NCBI GenBank assembly: GCA_019915135.1
Contig: JAHLMK010000009.1
Coordinates: 620,001-684,000 of the forward strand
Reading direction: 5' to 3'
From: Strobilurus pachycystidiatus
Taxonomy: Eukaryota > Basidiomycota > Agaricomycetes > Agaricales > Physalacriaceae
DNA: 64,000 nucleotides
The translations under genes and the position numbers were made by a program. Below are positions 35,157-48,396 of this stretch, in pieces. Position 1 is the first letter of the stretch; every line of letters begins with the position of its first letter. The notes beneath the pieces were generated by a model, which saw nothing but the letters and a program-made list of their open reading frames with translations, made no database searches and was not told the origin of the DNA.

Positions 35157-36390
35157 GTGACAAACTCAATCCCGCCGTTGCGCTCGACGTCCACAGCGGC
35201 GATGTCCCGCTTCGTGTCGTCCTCCCCGCCGCCGCCGACGATCCCCATCAACGCGCCGCGTCCGTTTCGCAGCGTGCAGCTCCCCGGCCTCGACCATGCA
35301 CGCCCTCTCAGGATGGGCGGCTCCCACCTGCTGTCAGTCTCGCCCGAGCCGGAGCCCGACTTTATGCCCGACGCCTCGCCCGCCATCCTCGACGACTCCG
35401 AGTCGTCCGACGAAGAGGTCTCAGAGGACGTCTCGTCCCAGAACACATCGAATAAGGACGAGGAGACCGCGACCTGTCTCTGGGGCGACTGTGGCAAGGT
35501 CTTCACCCAGCTCGCCTCGCTCATCGAGCACATTCACACCGGTCCGTCCACCCCGGCCGCCGTCGCGCGCGCCCTCCTGACGCTTTGCAGAACACGTCGG
35601 CGTGAACAAGTCGAATTACTTTTGCGACTGGTCGACGTGCACGCGGCGCGGCATCCCACAGACGTCGCGCTTTGCCCTCACCTCGCACCTTCGCTCGCAC
35701 ACTAAAGAAAAACCATTTGTCTGTCCATTACCAGGTAAGTGTTGCATTTGACTTGATTCGTCAACTAATCGTGGATTAGAATGCGACAAGTCATTCACCC
35801 GCTCCGACGCCCTCGCCAAGCACCTGCGCCACCAACACAACAAATCCCCGCCCGCGCCCGGCCGCGGCGGCTCGCGCAAGCGGAAGCGCCTCCCCGGCGA
35901 CATCGAAGTCACCGCCGTGCCCTCCACCCGCTCCCTCACGCCCACGCTCAGCACCTTCGCATTCAACATGCACCCCGAGGGCGAGATCATGGACTTTTCC
36001 AACCGCGCCACCAGCACGCGCTCGCCGTCGCCCATGCGCCACGACGACGACGAGGGCTACAACTCGTCCTCCTCCACGCCCGATGTCATCCCCCAGCACC
36101 TCATGCACCTCTTCGACCGCGACACGGGCAGGATACAGGGCCGCTCGCAGTACCAGGTCATGTACCTCCTCATGAAGGCGAAACACCGCTACGCGCAGGA
36201 GCAGCACGACCTGCTCGTGCAGGAGCTGCGCCTCGCAAAGGAGCAGCTTCAGCGCGCCAAGGACGAGAAGGAGGATGCGGTTGATAGGGTGCTCTTAGGC
36301 CTCTACGGCGCAAAAGCAGAGCCGTTCGTCGCGCCCATAGTCCCGCCACCCGTCGCCGCCGAAAACGGCAAGGCGCAGCCATCTACCTGA
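35157..36390 (+). CDS. C2H2 zinc-finger protein, INO80-complex Iec1-like
   Basis: Exons (35157 or 35202)-35541, 35591-35734 and 35780-36390 close in frame: 364 aa from the ATG at 35202, 379 aa from 35157. Three C2H2 fingers in a row: CLWGDCGKVF with EHIHTEH, FCDWSTCTRRG with SHLRSH, and CPLPECDKSFTRSDALAKHLRHQH. The GDCGK.F...L..HI...H start, the T.RG.PQTSRFAL second finger and the acidic Ser/Glu/Asp stretch before them resemble fission-yeast Iec1, the YY1-like subunit of the INO80 chromatin remodeller. The C-terminus holds a coiled coil (about residues 285-335, QEQHDLLVQELRLAKEQLQ). A nuclear, chromatin-linked role is inferred from the family; a plain transcription factor is the alternative. 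Confidence 0.8.
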
Positions 36391-36926
36391 CATTTTTTTT
36401 GTATACATATTCTGTTGTACCCTAGCTGTATCTTACTGTAATATACTATACCTTAATTTCGACGTCAACGTGAGTCTGCATTCAATTCGGCCTAACTAAA
36501 ATCATTTGCTCCAAGTTCAATTGTCGCCTCGAGGGTCTGCGGGCAAGGCAAGATCTGCCCGTGCTTGACTTTCTTCCCACCTGGCACCCTACGTTGGTTT
36601 GCTATTCACAATGAGGCGTGTTGTCAAGCGGCTACATTCACGAGACTGCGCTGCTGAGCCACACCTCCGGTTGTGTGTGCAGCGGATCTTTGGCACCTTG
36701 ACGTACCCAACATTCGTTCCACCTGGTGGAGAATGCAGCGAAGAATGAGTATGAGCCGAAAATTATGTTTCCTATTTCAACAAATGCAACATATCTGCTG
36801 TATACCCAACCTCTTCCATGACAAAGAGACGAGGATATAATGCGTCCAGCATCAATAGCGACGTGTCAGAACGGATGACCGTGCAAGACTGACCGTAGCA
36901 CAATTTGACTTTTGAGTCAAGGGCTG

Positions 36927-36980
36927 TCTACACGAAATTGTTCACTCTACCATTCTACACGAAATTGTTCACTCTACCAT
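36927..36980. repeat. 27-bp tandem direct repeat, two copies
   Basis: TCTACACGAAATTGTTCACT followed by CTACCAT occurs twice head to tail without mismatch (36927-36953 and 36954-36980). Confidence 0.9.
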
Positions 36981-37215
36981 CCATCTTGCACGCACGGACG
37001 CACACCACCATTCAGCCGTCAGAGTCAGGAGCACCGACGTCCTGAGCTCGCCAGTGAGGTCGGCACATCACCTTCCGTGGCGCATCGGATACTCCGTGTT
37101 CAATACCGAATGTGGTTGGTCTATACCACGGCGATCGTCACACTGGAGATCGTCGTCGAATAGCGTGCGCTGCCGGAGATCAAGGGGGCTCTTGATGACC
37201 TGGGATTAATATAGA

Positions 37216-37570
37216 CTATAGTAGGCCATCGCGCTTGAGAGCCTCTTTATACACCGCTATATCCTTCTGGACAATGTACAGCGACAGAAGGCGCCAACGA
37301 AGTGTGAAAGCGTTTTCCGGGTCCTTCCCCAGGTGTAATTGATTGAGGACAATGAAGCAGTCGTGCACGAGCGCCAGTACAAGCCGTACGGCGTTGGCGT
37401 CGTTCGCGCGTGTGACACGCTGCCCTTTTATCACAAAGGGATCACGATGAAACTTGTTCTCCACCAGATTGAAGGGATGACCAACTCTAGGTATGATCGC
37501 GAATTCGTAACTGGGGGAGGACCGACCGGGATTGGCGATCTGGGGCGAGGATGGGACACGAGCAGATAAA
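37216..37570 (-). pseudogene. Fragment related to the 478-aa protein at 23188-24676
   Basis: Reading minus, an open stretch (from about 37569) runs through VRLVLALVHDCFIVLNQ and FTLRWRLLSLYIVQKDI, which match AAQMILALIHDCFILIV and FTSRFRFLSLYIQEPDI of the 478-aa protein in the same order. The proline run between them is missing, and the frame stops at 37216 where the homologous protein continues for about 300 residues. No start codon with a convincing N-terminus. Most likely a truncated duplicate. Confidence 0.6.
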
Positions 37571-39733
37571 AAAGATCTAGCTGGGTCGACGTGGATGGTT
37601 AATGCTTGGGTGGTTCGCCACTTCTAATGCCTGCTTTATAACATCAATACGATTGCCAGGCGTCACTACGGATCGCTTACCATCACAATAGCGCTTATTG
37701 TCTGTGTCAAGGTTGCATTCTGCGCCTCCGTCACGATTGGGACAATAGCACGAGAAAAATGAGGCGCGGGTATGATTATGCCTCCATTTGATGATTGCTT
37801 TACCCTACGAAGGGGAGTGATTCTAGGCGTGGCGCTTGGATGCGGTCTGATGAGACCAGAAAAAATGGAATGGCTTACGCAGGGATAGAGTCATGCAGTA
37901 ATTTTTGGAGAAATGCACGATCAGGCGAAGCAGGTACAGTCGTCCGAGTCATGCCCATTGCCATTGCCCGTCATCGGGGGCACTCGTCAGCAGACGATAT
38001 GGTCCCAGATGTAGTCCGTCATATAGGTAAGAAGCCAATTTTGAGAGGCGGAGGTCCATGTATGCCAGAGTCAGGCGCTGTTGCGTTGCAGCGCTATTCA
38101 GAGCTCCTTTCAGTTTTCGACATGGAGGACATTGACGAAGAGCAAGCTTGCAGCTTTGAGAATTGAAACCCCGCCTACAGGGGGCGGCCGCGGCCCGCCT
38201 TCCCGTTCCCAATATGGGATCAAAATCGAATCATGATTCATGGGTTGCCTTCAATGAGCTTCACATTCTGCGTATCGTCAGTCTGGCTAGGGCAGACTAG
38301 TCTCACATGTTGTAACTCGCTCGCTCGATCCTTCTGTCACTACTTGGACACGGACGCCTTTGAGTACTATCTCTCTTCCCAAAGTGGCACTGCGCTTCAA
38401 TCTCGAAGATCTATTCGATACCTTTGCCTTCTCCCAGCTTGTGTCTCATGGATCGACGGCCCTTGGGCTCTAGAGGGCTACATCCCCCTTGACAGAGAGT
38501 TTTTGGTGAATTGAATTGACATCAGTCGCGATCGCCTTCGCGGCATGGCTGTCCTCGTTGCGCTCATGCTGTCCAGTTATCCTGGTCAACGTGAGGCTTA
38601 CGTGAGGGTTGTCAGCAACGGAAGAAGATCCACCTACCTGAAAACACCTTCAAGCCAGCCCCACTCTGACATTGTTTAGAGCGGCCCTATTCTTTCTCGA
38701 GCTTACGGTCCTCCAGTTGGGTGACTCGGCCAAGATCAAGATAGTAATGTATGAGCCCTGAGGCTTAACGGTGGCGTAATCCGCAAATCCTCACGACATG
38801 TCATGATGATTGTCTGTACGGCTGGCCTTTTGCTCTCTCGAGGTGTGAAGCTGTCCGAGTCCACGCTAATCCTGGCTGCCAAGTTACGTGTAGTGGCCGA
38901 CATAAACCGGCTGTAGCTGTACGACATAGAGCATCATTGGATTCGCATTCCATTGGTTCGAACGGTCTCGGCTCTCGGCCTGCGAGAGAGTCAAAAAGAA
39001 TACGATGTCTCGGTGGTTCACAACTTGCGAATTTCCTCAGCGTTGGAATCTTTTGGAAGTTACGAGGCGCCGCAGTCAGATGCAGCTTCGTCACCCCATA
39101 ATACTGATACTAGTATGTGCTGATTCATTTTGTCATGAGCTTATGGCAAGTACTGCCCATGACCTGGGTATAAGTATTGGTTCCACCTAGTTCGAAGTCG
39201 CGATTCGGAGCGCTGGATAATGATCTTTCATTTGCCTGTTTCTGAGGAGGATCTAGACGCCATGTAATATCGCTCACGAAGACAATGAATTCACAACAAG
39301 TGGACCCTAGTACGCAAAAGAAAACAGTTTCTGTCCGAACTGAGATGTCACCGTTCAGTGCTCGCGGTAGCTGTGGGTGCACATGTGAATGATCCGAACA
39401 CGGCATAGATTCTTTGCACTGGTCTGGGAATGATGGTAGTCGTCAGTAGATTTCCCAAAGGATTCATTTCTCGCGACACTTATAACTATTTTGCAGAGGA
39501 TGGGATGTGTATGCCACTGTATGGCCCTGACTAGCGCCGATCTTGTGTCACCACGTGGCAAACGTGTTGCTTCGTAATCGACGCCGACCGAGACCTTGAT
39601 GCCCGATGGAATGATGTCGGTCGTAAATCATCAGTAGGGCACGGCGATGCAGGCGGACAGCCTTGGGAACATTGCGTTCCTTGCTTTATGACCGCCATCA
39701 TCTCCCTTCCGCTACCATAATAACGCTACTTTC

Positions 39734-42272
39734 ATGTCTGCTAGTTCGCCTACATATGTTGACTCGAGCTCCTTCCGGTCCAGTCAGACATCTTCCATCG
39801 CCAAATTCCGAGAGTCAACACATGTCATACCCAATCGAATATCCGAAGACAAGCGATATGTGCGTGACTTCCTTCTTCTTGCTGTTGTACTCATTTGCGT
39901 AGACCCCAGTGGCGCTATGGACGCCGTTCGCAATCGGTGTGCCACTCATCATGCTGGCGCTTGGCATAGGGTTAGAAATCGGGATATACCTGTCCAATAG
40001 AGACGATGGTCTGTGCCGGCGAGCCACTCCTGCAACTTTGCTTATTCGTCCCAGGTTTCGCTGTTCCGCAGAGAAACGTCCTCTCTTTTACGTCCGGTTA
40101 CTTTCTGCTCGTCCGTGTTCTCCCCAATGTCCATCATATTCCTCACTGATTGTGTGGCCAGTCATTTGTGCCAACATTGTAAGGAACATGGCCTGTCTTG
40201 TGAAATCACGTTCCAACCAAGGCCTTCCAGATTCATTATACCTTTCGCCATCCAGTATCGAGAATTGGACTGGTATATCCGCAGGTACCACGTACGGCGC
40301 CTGGCCTCTTAATTCTGTGTTCGGCGCTTAAACCTCTCGACAGGCCTATGTAGTCTTACAACGAGGAAACGCCAACGCCGAAGAAGGGCTTTTAACGGAC
40401 TACATCTCTCTGGGCCCCTTCTACGCTCTATTCTACTCCAGCAAATACAAGCACCGCGTTGTCTTCTGGTCTGCGCTGACCTCCTTGGCAACCTATGTAT
40501 TCCAACCGCTTGGTATGCTGTTCTCTTCGCTACAATTCAAAGCTCATGCCATTATTAGCTGCATCTATATTCTCCATCCAACAGAAAGCCGTGTTCACAG
40601 GTATGCTATTCGAAGCGCAAGGCACAGCACGCTCTCATGACCGCTTCAGATACGAACGTCACGAGCATTCGGTCAATCGGTCTCGTCCCAGACGTTGACG
40701 ATTTGACTGCGTTCGTTGCAGCCGCTGGCTTCGCCGATGCGGCCGTCTTCAACAACTTGGACGACCCGCCATTTGTTACGGCGGGTTGGGCGACTGCTGA
40801 ATTTGTTATTCCCTCTAACCTCGGAATGAATGGGACGGTCAGCTTGAACACCACGGGTATCCAGACGGCACCGAACTGCCAAAACCCTAAAGATATTTCT
40901 GTCGCCACTGTACAAGGCGTGATTACTATCGAGGCCGCGAGTATTGATGGATGCAACGTTTCTGTTCCCGTCAACACCACAGTGTGTATAGCTAATAAGT
41001 GGCGCAAGTTATATACTCATCGTATTCAACAGTTTACGGAGACGCAATACGGAGTTATCAACACCAATTGTGGCGATAGCGCCAGTTTGAACGTTACGTT
41101 CCAGCCTGTTATGTTTTGGTTAGACGTCTTCTTTGAATGTCAAACTTGGTTGAACAATCATCTCAGGTACTTCCATCGTCGGCCGGACAATAACGTACTG
41201 GAAGCAAGAAGCGTATTCTGTGCACCGACAATCGAACTGGCAGATGTACATGCCGAAGCATGGCTTCAGTCGCGTACGATCGCATCTTGTACCAGAACCT
41301 CGGACTACACGAAGGACAACAATGTGACCGGAAGTCCACTGTTTGGGAAAGCCTTCAACGGGTCCGTACCTCTGTCGCTCTCTCGACCTCTGGTCGTACT
41401 TACACGTCCCTTCAGTGTTGTATTTCCTCCGAATCCGGATCCATTCATCCAGGCCAGAGCTACTGCCACGAACAACGGGGTCCCTGGAGCAATCTTCCGC
41501 TTTGCGACACAACAGGAAGGCGGCCCTCAGTCCATCTTCGACTTACCGAACGGGTTCTTGGACATAACATCGAATGTCTATGTACGGTTTCTTCTCTCTT
41601 CTCTTCGTCCGTCTATGATATTAAGCTTCATCTTCAGAGGCAACATCTATCACTCACAGCTAAAAACATCTACTTCGTCAACGAGAATAGCACCCTTCCT
41701 GGACAGGTCGAGACTTACATGCCCAGATTGGTTATCGCGTAAGTTCGCAGTTCATCTTACACCCCCTCTTCGCTCATCCCGCTCACAGAGGACTTCCTGG
41801 ACATACGCTCGCCATTCTGATGTTCCTGGTTGGCCTCCTCGGGTCTTTCCTGCACATCATCAACCGCAACCAGCGCAAGAAACTCTTTCTGTCCTGCCCG
41901 CCAGGCAGCATCGGCAGTATCATTGCCATGACCTCACACTCGGGCTTTGGGCAGCTGTTGGTGCCGTACGATACAGAAGAGAGTATAGAGAAGAAGCTTG
42001 ACGGGCTGAGGTTCAGGTTGGATCAGCGTACGGGAGCAGTCGTGGCTGATGACGAGGATGCGTTGGTGGAAGATGCAGTGGCAGGTGGACGAGATGACGC
42101 GCTGGAGTCACTGTTGGGGCATACGAGTAAGAAGGGGTCGAAGGATATGACGAGGATGTCGTCCTTCTCAGAATCGTCGTCGCAGCTTGCGCTGCAGTCT
42201 GCTGCTGGGTATCCACCTTGGAGAGGCAGTGCGCCTGTGTCGCCCTTGAGAACGCCGTACGACCCGATGTGA
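39734..42272 (+). CDS. DUF3433 multi-pass membrane protein (copy B)
   Basis: Thirteen exons close to 646 aa: 39734-39859, 39903-40008, 40055-40110, 40162-40178 (17 nt), 40231-40291, 40344-40512, 40559-40600, 40650-40981, 41033-41118, 41167-41361, 41416-41581, 41638-41738 and 41789-42272. Same design as copy A at 14375-16907: VALWTPFAIGVPLIMLALG, LPTLFIIPFAIQ-type second span (SFVPTL), LQRGNANAEEGLLTDYISLGP, a large Asn-glycosylatable middle region, late span (LAILMFLVGLLGSFLHII) and the tail motif SHSGFGQLLVPYD. Nine of thirteen exon lengths are identical to copy A; three others differ by 3 nt and the last by 39 nt. The C-tail is longer and Ser-rich. Function unknown; the two may work as a redundant or paired set. 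Confidence 0.88.
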
Positions 42273-44444
42273 GTTCTTTTTTGTTCGTTGGGGAAGAACT
42301 CGATCGTTGTCATTGTATTCAGTGCTTTTGTTGTACGCATCATTTCTCCGGGATCTTTTTTGCATGAACGCTACTAAATTATACTCCTCTTCTTGTGATG
42401 TTGTTTTGTTATGGCGTTGATGAGATGTACTGTCATTGTACAGTTCCTGTAGTCGAAAGTCAAACCTGGACTTGACGTTGACTGATGACGGCAGGAATGC
42501 AGAGCGAGGTGCTTGGTTGTATTGGACGATTGTTAGGGACTTAGGGCTACTATTCGCGTCCACACGAGTTGGATTGAACAGTATGGTACATCAAAGGGAC
42601 ACAAAGCATGCTGTTCTGAGAAGATGAGATCTGGAGGGCGTCCGTTCGCGTCGCTTGCCAAGTTTGACCTATGATGTAGCTCTTGGCGTGAATGAAGACG
42701 CATGAGCGCTGCAAGCGTGTCATTGTAGAGGGCCGGCGAGGGGTCATCTCAACTGGGATTTGGGGCCTCAGATGATGGGTGTATGTACGTGTTCAAACTA
42801 GGTTTTCGAGAACGGATGTACGTTTCCGTTGAATACAGAGCTTTGGTTAGGCCATGACGAAAAACCTCTTTCTTCTCGTTATGACGATAGTAATTGAACT
42901 GCGGCAGTAAGTAAGTCACCACAAGGGTGAAACCAAACGCCGAGTCGCGATTTTCCGAAGTAACATGTTATAACTAGCTCAACATGCAACCAGGTCCCCG
43001 TCCGATGTCAAAGACTTTGACCACCTCGGACTCGCAAGGTTCAGAACCAAGTTATATATAAATCATCTGAGCGCTCAGCGTGCATGGATCGCCACGCCAC
43101 TGAAGTCATCGAATGATCCGAAGTTCGTAATTAAAGAGTGCATGTTGCACTACGCCGCCGAGATTTGGGAATTTTACCAACACGGTCCAAACGGTGAGTG
43201 AGGAAAAGAGTTTTCAACTCCGCGCGATCATCGATTCATCATCCATTGTTGCCGTCGGCGAGCAATTATGGCTCTGCTTCCAACCACCACAGTCACTTGA
43301 CACCAACCACTCACTGTGAATTTTCAGCGGTCCCATTGGTAGCCTTCCGTAATTCGGGAGTCATTGTCTTGTTCTGGTTATGATCTGGACTTTTACCACA
43401 TGGAAACTACCGCCACATCTTCCTTGCAATGTGAATGGCCTGTCTTTGAGACATCAAGAAGACGATGAACTCACGGGTCGGACGTGTTCTGCAAGCGTCT
43501 CTTTCCGCTGCCGTCGCAGGGTCTCTGGTTGGCCGCTCGGGACTACTCTCTGCCTTCAGGCTTGGGTATGAGTCCTCGCATTGGTGGAAATACGACCCTC
43601 TAACGTACGACCTGGTTGTGTCAAATCTCCGACGGCTTCTCTCTTCCCTTGGCCAATGTGGTCCTCACTACTATGTCCTCGGGTGGGAAAAGGCATACAC
43701 CTCGACTCTGTTCCGTCTTACCATCGATCTTGAGTCAATTGCTACTCCGTGACAGCTGCCTTACTGCATTTTTGAATGTCCATGGTCCTCTTTCTCTCTC
43801 TCTTTTGAACGTGGCCGTTCTCATCTGGTTCTGTGCCTCTTTTCCCTAGCTCATCTTGTTTCTGGTTTCGATGTTAGCTCCTGGGAAGCCGTGTTACGCG
43901 ATGCTCTTGGTCCTGTATCAGTATCTACGCTTTCTTTCCCGTTGGGGTTCTTTCTGGATGCCATTGATTTCAGTCCCGTCTGTCGCATGTTGAAGAGTCA
44001 GGTGGTGATGATTCCTGTCGTTCAGGACGCGAGATGCTGAACCCGGACAAATTTCGCGTACTCTGTGGTATTTCTCCCACTCCTAGTGTATACTGTAGCC
44101 AGAATATATGCGCTGGGGAGCGGGCAGCCCGACATGAGGCGAGACTGGCCCTAAGGCGGCGGCAGCGGAGTTTCAAAGTGCGGCTTCCCACGGTTGCCCA
44201 TTTTTCCAGGTTTGCCCTCTGCCTCTCCTTGTCGTTGTCCTTTGAACCCAACCTCTTTCTCAATTACTTTACGAATCCTCAATGTGAGTGGCCTTCTCCG
44301 TGCTGTTGCGGGCGGCGGCGACGGGGGCGCGCCGCCATGGCCGCCGACGGGCCCATCAACGCGGTCGTAAATCGCGTGTTGGGGGTCGTATCATCCTGCT
44401 GCATTTCCTGTTTTCGACCGCGATTTGACCTGTTCCTCTGCAGC
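42273..44444. other. 2.2-kb intergenic stretch before beta-tubulin
   Basis: No convincing gene. Open frames at 43198-43850 (plus) and 43970-44263 (minus) lack motifs. The last part (about 44150-44440) is pyrimidine-rich, as expected for the promoter and leader of a highly expressed basidiomycete gene. Confidence 0.45.
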
Positions 44445-46370
<1,926 letters not shown>

Positions 46371-47307
46371 AGTTGCATTTTCTACGAAAACACGGGTATC
46401 ATTTGGGTACCTTACGTCTTACCTTTTTCCCGAGTATTGCTTTCCTGCCTCCAAGTTACCCCTACTTTAGCATGCGTTTTGTTTACGTCTTTCATAGCTT
46501 TTATTTGTGGATTCTCTGAAATGAAAGGTTCGGTTTACGGAACCAAAGTAATGTGTGAACGACTGGAAGACTTCATTGGTTCTCGAAGAGGAGGAGGAGG
46601 ATGATCGCCGCTGTGTGAGTACTACTCGTTGCGTCGCAGTCAACCCGATTCCGTTCGTGATATTTTCGCAAAGGTTTCGAATAAGCCTACCTGGACGGCT
46701 GCAGAATTGTCGTTCTTTCTGTGTCACAATGACTCATTTTGACAGACGACGAGCGACTGCTCATCGCACGGGGTGAATGTCTGCGTAGACTTCGTTGCAT
46801 TTGCGGGCCTGTGGCATGTACAGCCATGACGAAGGCGCTCCACTTTGACGTGGAAGAAGTGATATCTCTCAGCGGGGGTAGGGTGGTGTGTCTGAACACA
46901 AAAGTTTGTTCTCCGAGCGGCAAAACAATGGCAGGGTACGGCATGCTCAATCTGCTGCCGTGCGTTTGTTTTGATTAGAGTCACGTCAAACCCTTCCTTG
47001 GGGACCTTCTTGCCCCGCTTGGGGAAGGAGGGGGAACGAGATTGGGTGGTTTCCTAAGATCAGCTGGGGCCCGCGTCAGGATCAGGAGATCTGGCAGGAT
47101 ACATGGTAACGTTGTCTTCGCCGGCCGGTGGAAGAATGTTGTCTTGCGTGAAGGGATGTCCTCTTGCCTGTTTGGTGACGAGGACCTGAGGAGAAAGGTA
47201 TAAAAGCTTTGAGGAGACGAGAGAAAAAAACCATTCGAGCACTGCGCATCGATTCCTACATCCTTCCCTGCTCCTAACCAGCCTCACCAGCTTATTGCTC
47301 TCTCGAG
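46371..47307. other. Tubulin 3' flank and hydrophobin promoter
   Basis: No gene seen. The 3' half is the promoter of the hydrophobin gene, with a clear TATA element at 47199. Confidence 0.5.
47199..47206 (+). promoter_or_regulatory. TATA box of the hydrophobin gene
   Basis: TATAAAAG, 102-109 bp before the ATG. A strong TATA close to the gene is usual for abundantly expressed hydrophobins. Transcription would begin about 30 bp downstream. Confidence 0.65.
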
Positions 47308-48090
47308 ATGTTCGCTCCCCGCGCTTTTGCGCTCTTGGCCTCCTTGTTCTTTGCCATGACCCTCTTTGCGGCCGCCACCCCTCTCGATGCTCGTGGCGGT
47401 GGAGGCGGAGGCGGAGGTACCACGTACGCCGCGCCTTTCAGCTGTCGACGCAGTTGTAGACTGACCACTACTCTCTAGCGTGACCACCACTGCGGTCACT
47501 ACCGTCACTGCTACTCCCCCGTACGTCGCGTCTTTCAATCGATGTCGCGGCTGTAGACTGACCACCACACTATAGCACGACGACCCTTACCGTCACTGCT
47601 GTACATCGCCTTCTTGGCCATTGTTTGTAGTGTTCTGACGCTTTTGTTCTAGCCGGCTTCGACCGTCACGTCTCCTGCGAGCTGCGCCGCTGCTGGCGAC
47701 CTCCAGTGCTGCAACACCGTCACCACGGTTGGTGTCATTTCTGATAATTCGCAAGCCCATCGTTGACCACTCGCTAAATCATGCTAGGCTAACAATGGCG
47801 CTGCCTCCCTCTTGCTCGGTCTCCTCGGCATCGTTCTATCCAACCTGAACATCGGAGTGTAAGATCATTGACATCCACTGAGATGAACGGTTGACCGATT
47901 GAAACAACAGTGGCTTGACCTGCAGCCCCATCACCATCATCGGCGGCGTCACTGGCGCATGCAGCACTAACGCGGTTTGCTGCACGGACAACAGCCACGT
48001 AAGTTGGACACGCTTGACTTGACTCTCGTGTTCTTATGCTCCTCATAGGGCGGCCTCATCTCGATCGGCTGTATTCCCATCACTTTGTAG
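47308..48090 (+). CDS. Class I hydrophobin
   Basis: Seven exons (47308-47423, 47479-47520, 47576-47600, 47653-47727, 47788-47858, 47911-47998, 48049-48090) close to 152 aa. Signal peptide (MFAPRAFALLASLFFAMTLFAAA), a glycine run, a Thr/Val-rich linker, then the eight-cysteine domain: SCAAAGDLQCC, LTCSPITI, GACSTNAVCC and GCIPITL give the C-CC-C-C-CC-C order. The long, hydrophobic spacing between Cys3 and Cys4 fits class I. It would be secreted and self-assemble into rodlet films on aerial hyphae or fruiting tissue. The linker exons 2 and 3 and the introns before them look duplicated (two 55-nt introns of similar sequence, 97 bp apart). A TATA box lies at 47199. Confidence 0.93.
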
Positions 48091-48396
48091 ATACTTTTAC
48101 GAATACTCTTTGTACGAGCGACCTCTTTTTACTTCTTCGGAAAGGCCTCAAAGTGATACTTTCCATGTCCATTTTGAAACACTTCTAGTTGATGCACGCG
48201 TACCTCTATGAATGTTATTGTTTCAATTTACACCCCAAAATGGTGGCGGTCATTGCGCACACAAGAGCCCACAGGCCGTAAGCATCATTGATTGCGTTCT
48301 TGGTCCGTTCAATTTTCAATGGATAATTGGGTCCGGAAAAGGCAGCCTCGACTCTCGATCAGGTCCCGAAAAGCCACCTTCTTCCCCACACACACG

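Larger units (their letters stand above)
36391..39733. other. 3.3-kb gene-poor stretch
   Basis: Holds the 27-bp direct repeat at 36927-36980 and the paralogue fragment at 37216-37570. The remaining open frames (for example 37795-38166 plus, 39094-38801 minus) have no motif, no supported splicing and no codon pattern like the neighbours. Nothing else seen. Confidence 0.45.

Noticed and set aside
37795..38166. 123-codon open frame (+)
   Set aside because: No motif, codon pattern unlike neighbours, and the opposite strand is partly open as well.
40637..42001. 454-codon uninterrupted frame inside DUF3433 copy B
   Set aside because: It reads through several good introns; the spliced model gives matching exon lengths to copy A and restores the conserved protein.
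43198..43850. Three overlapping open frames (+) before beta-tubulin
   Set aside because: Short, different frames, no motif; probably promoter-region DNA.
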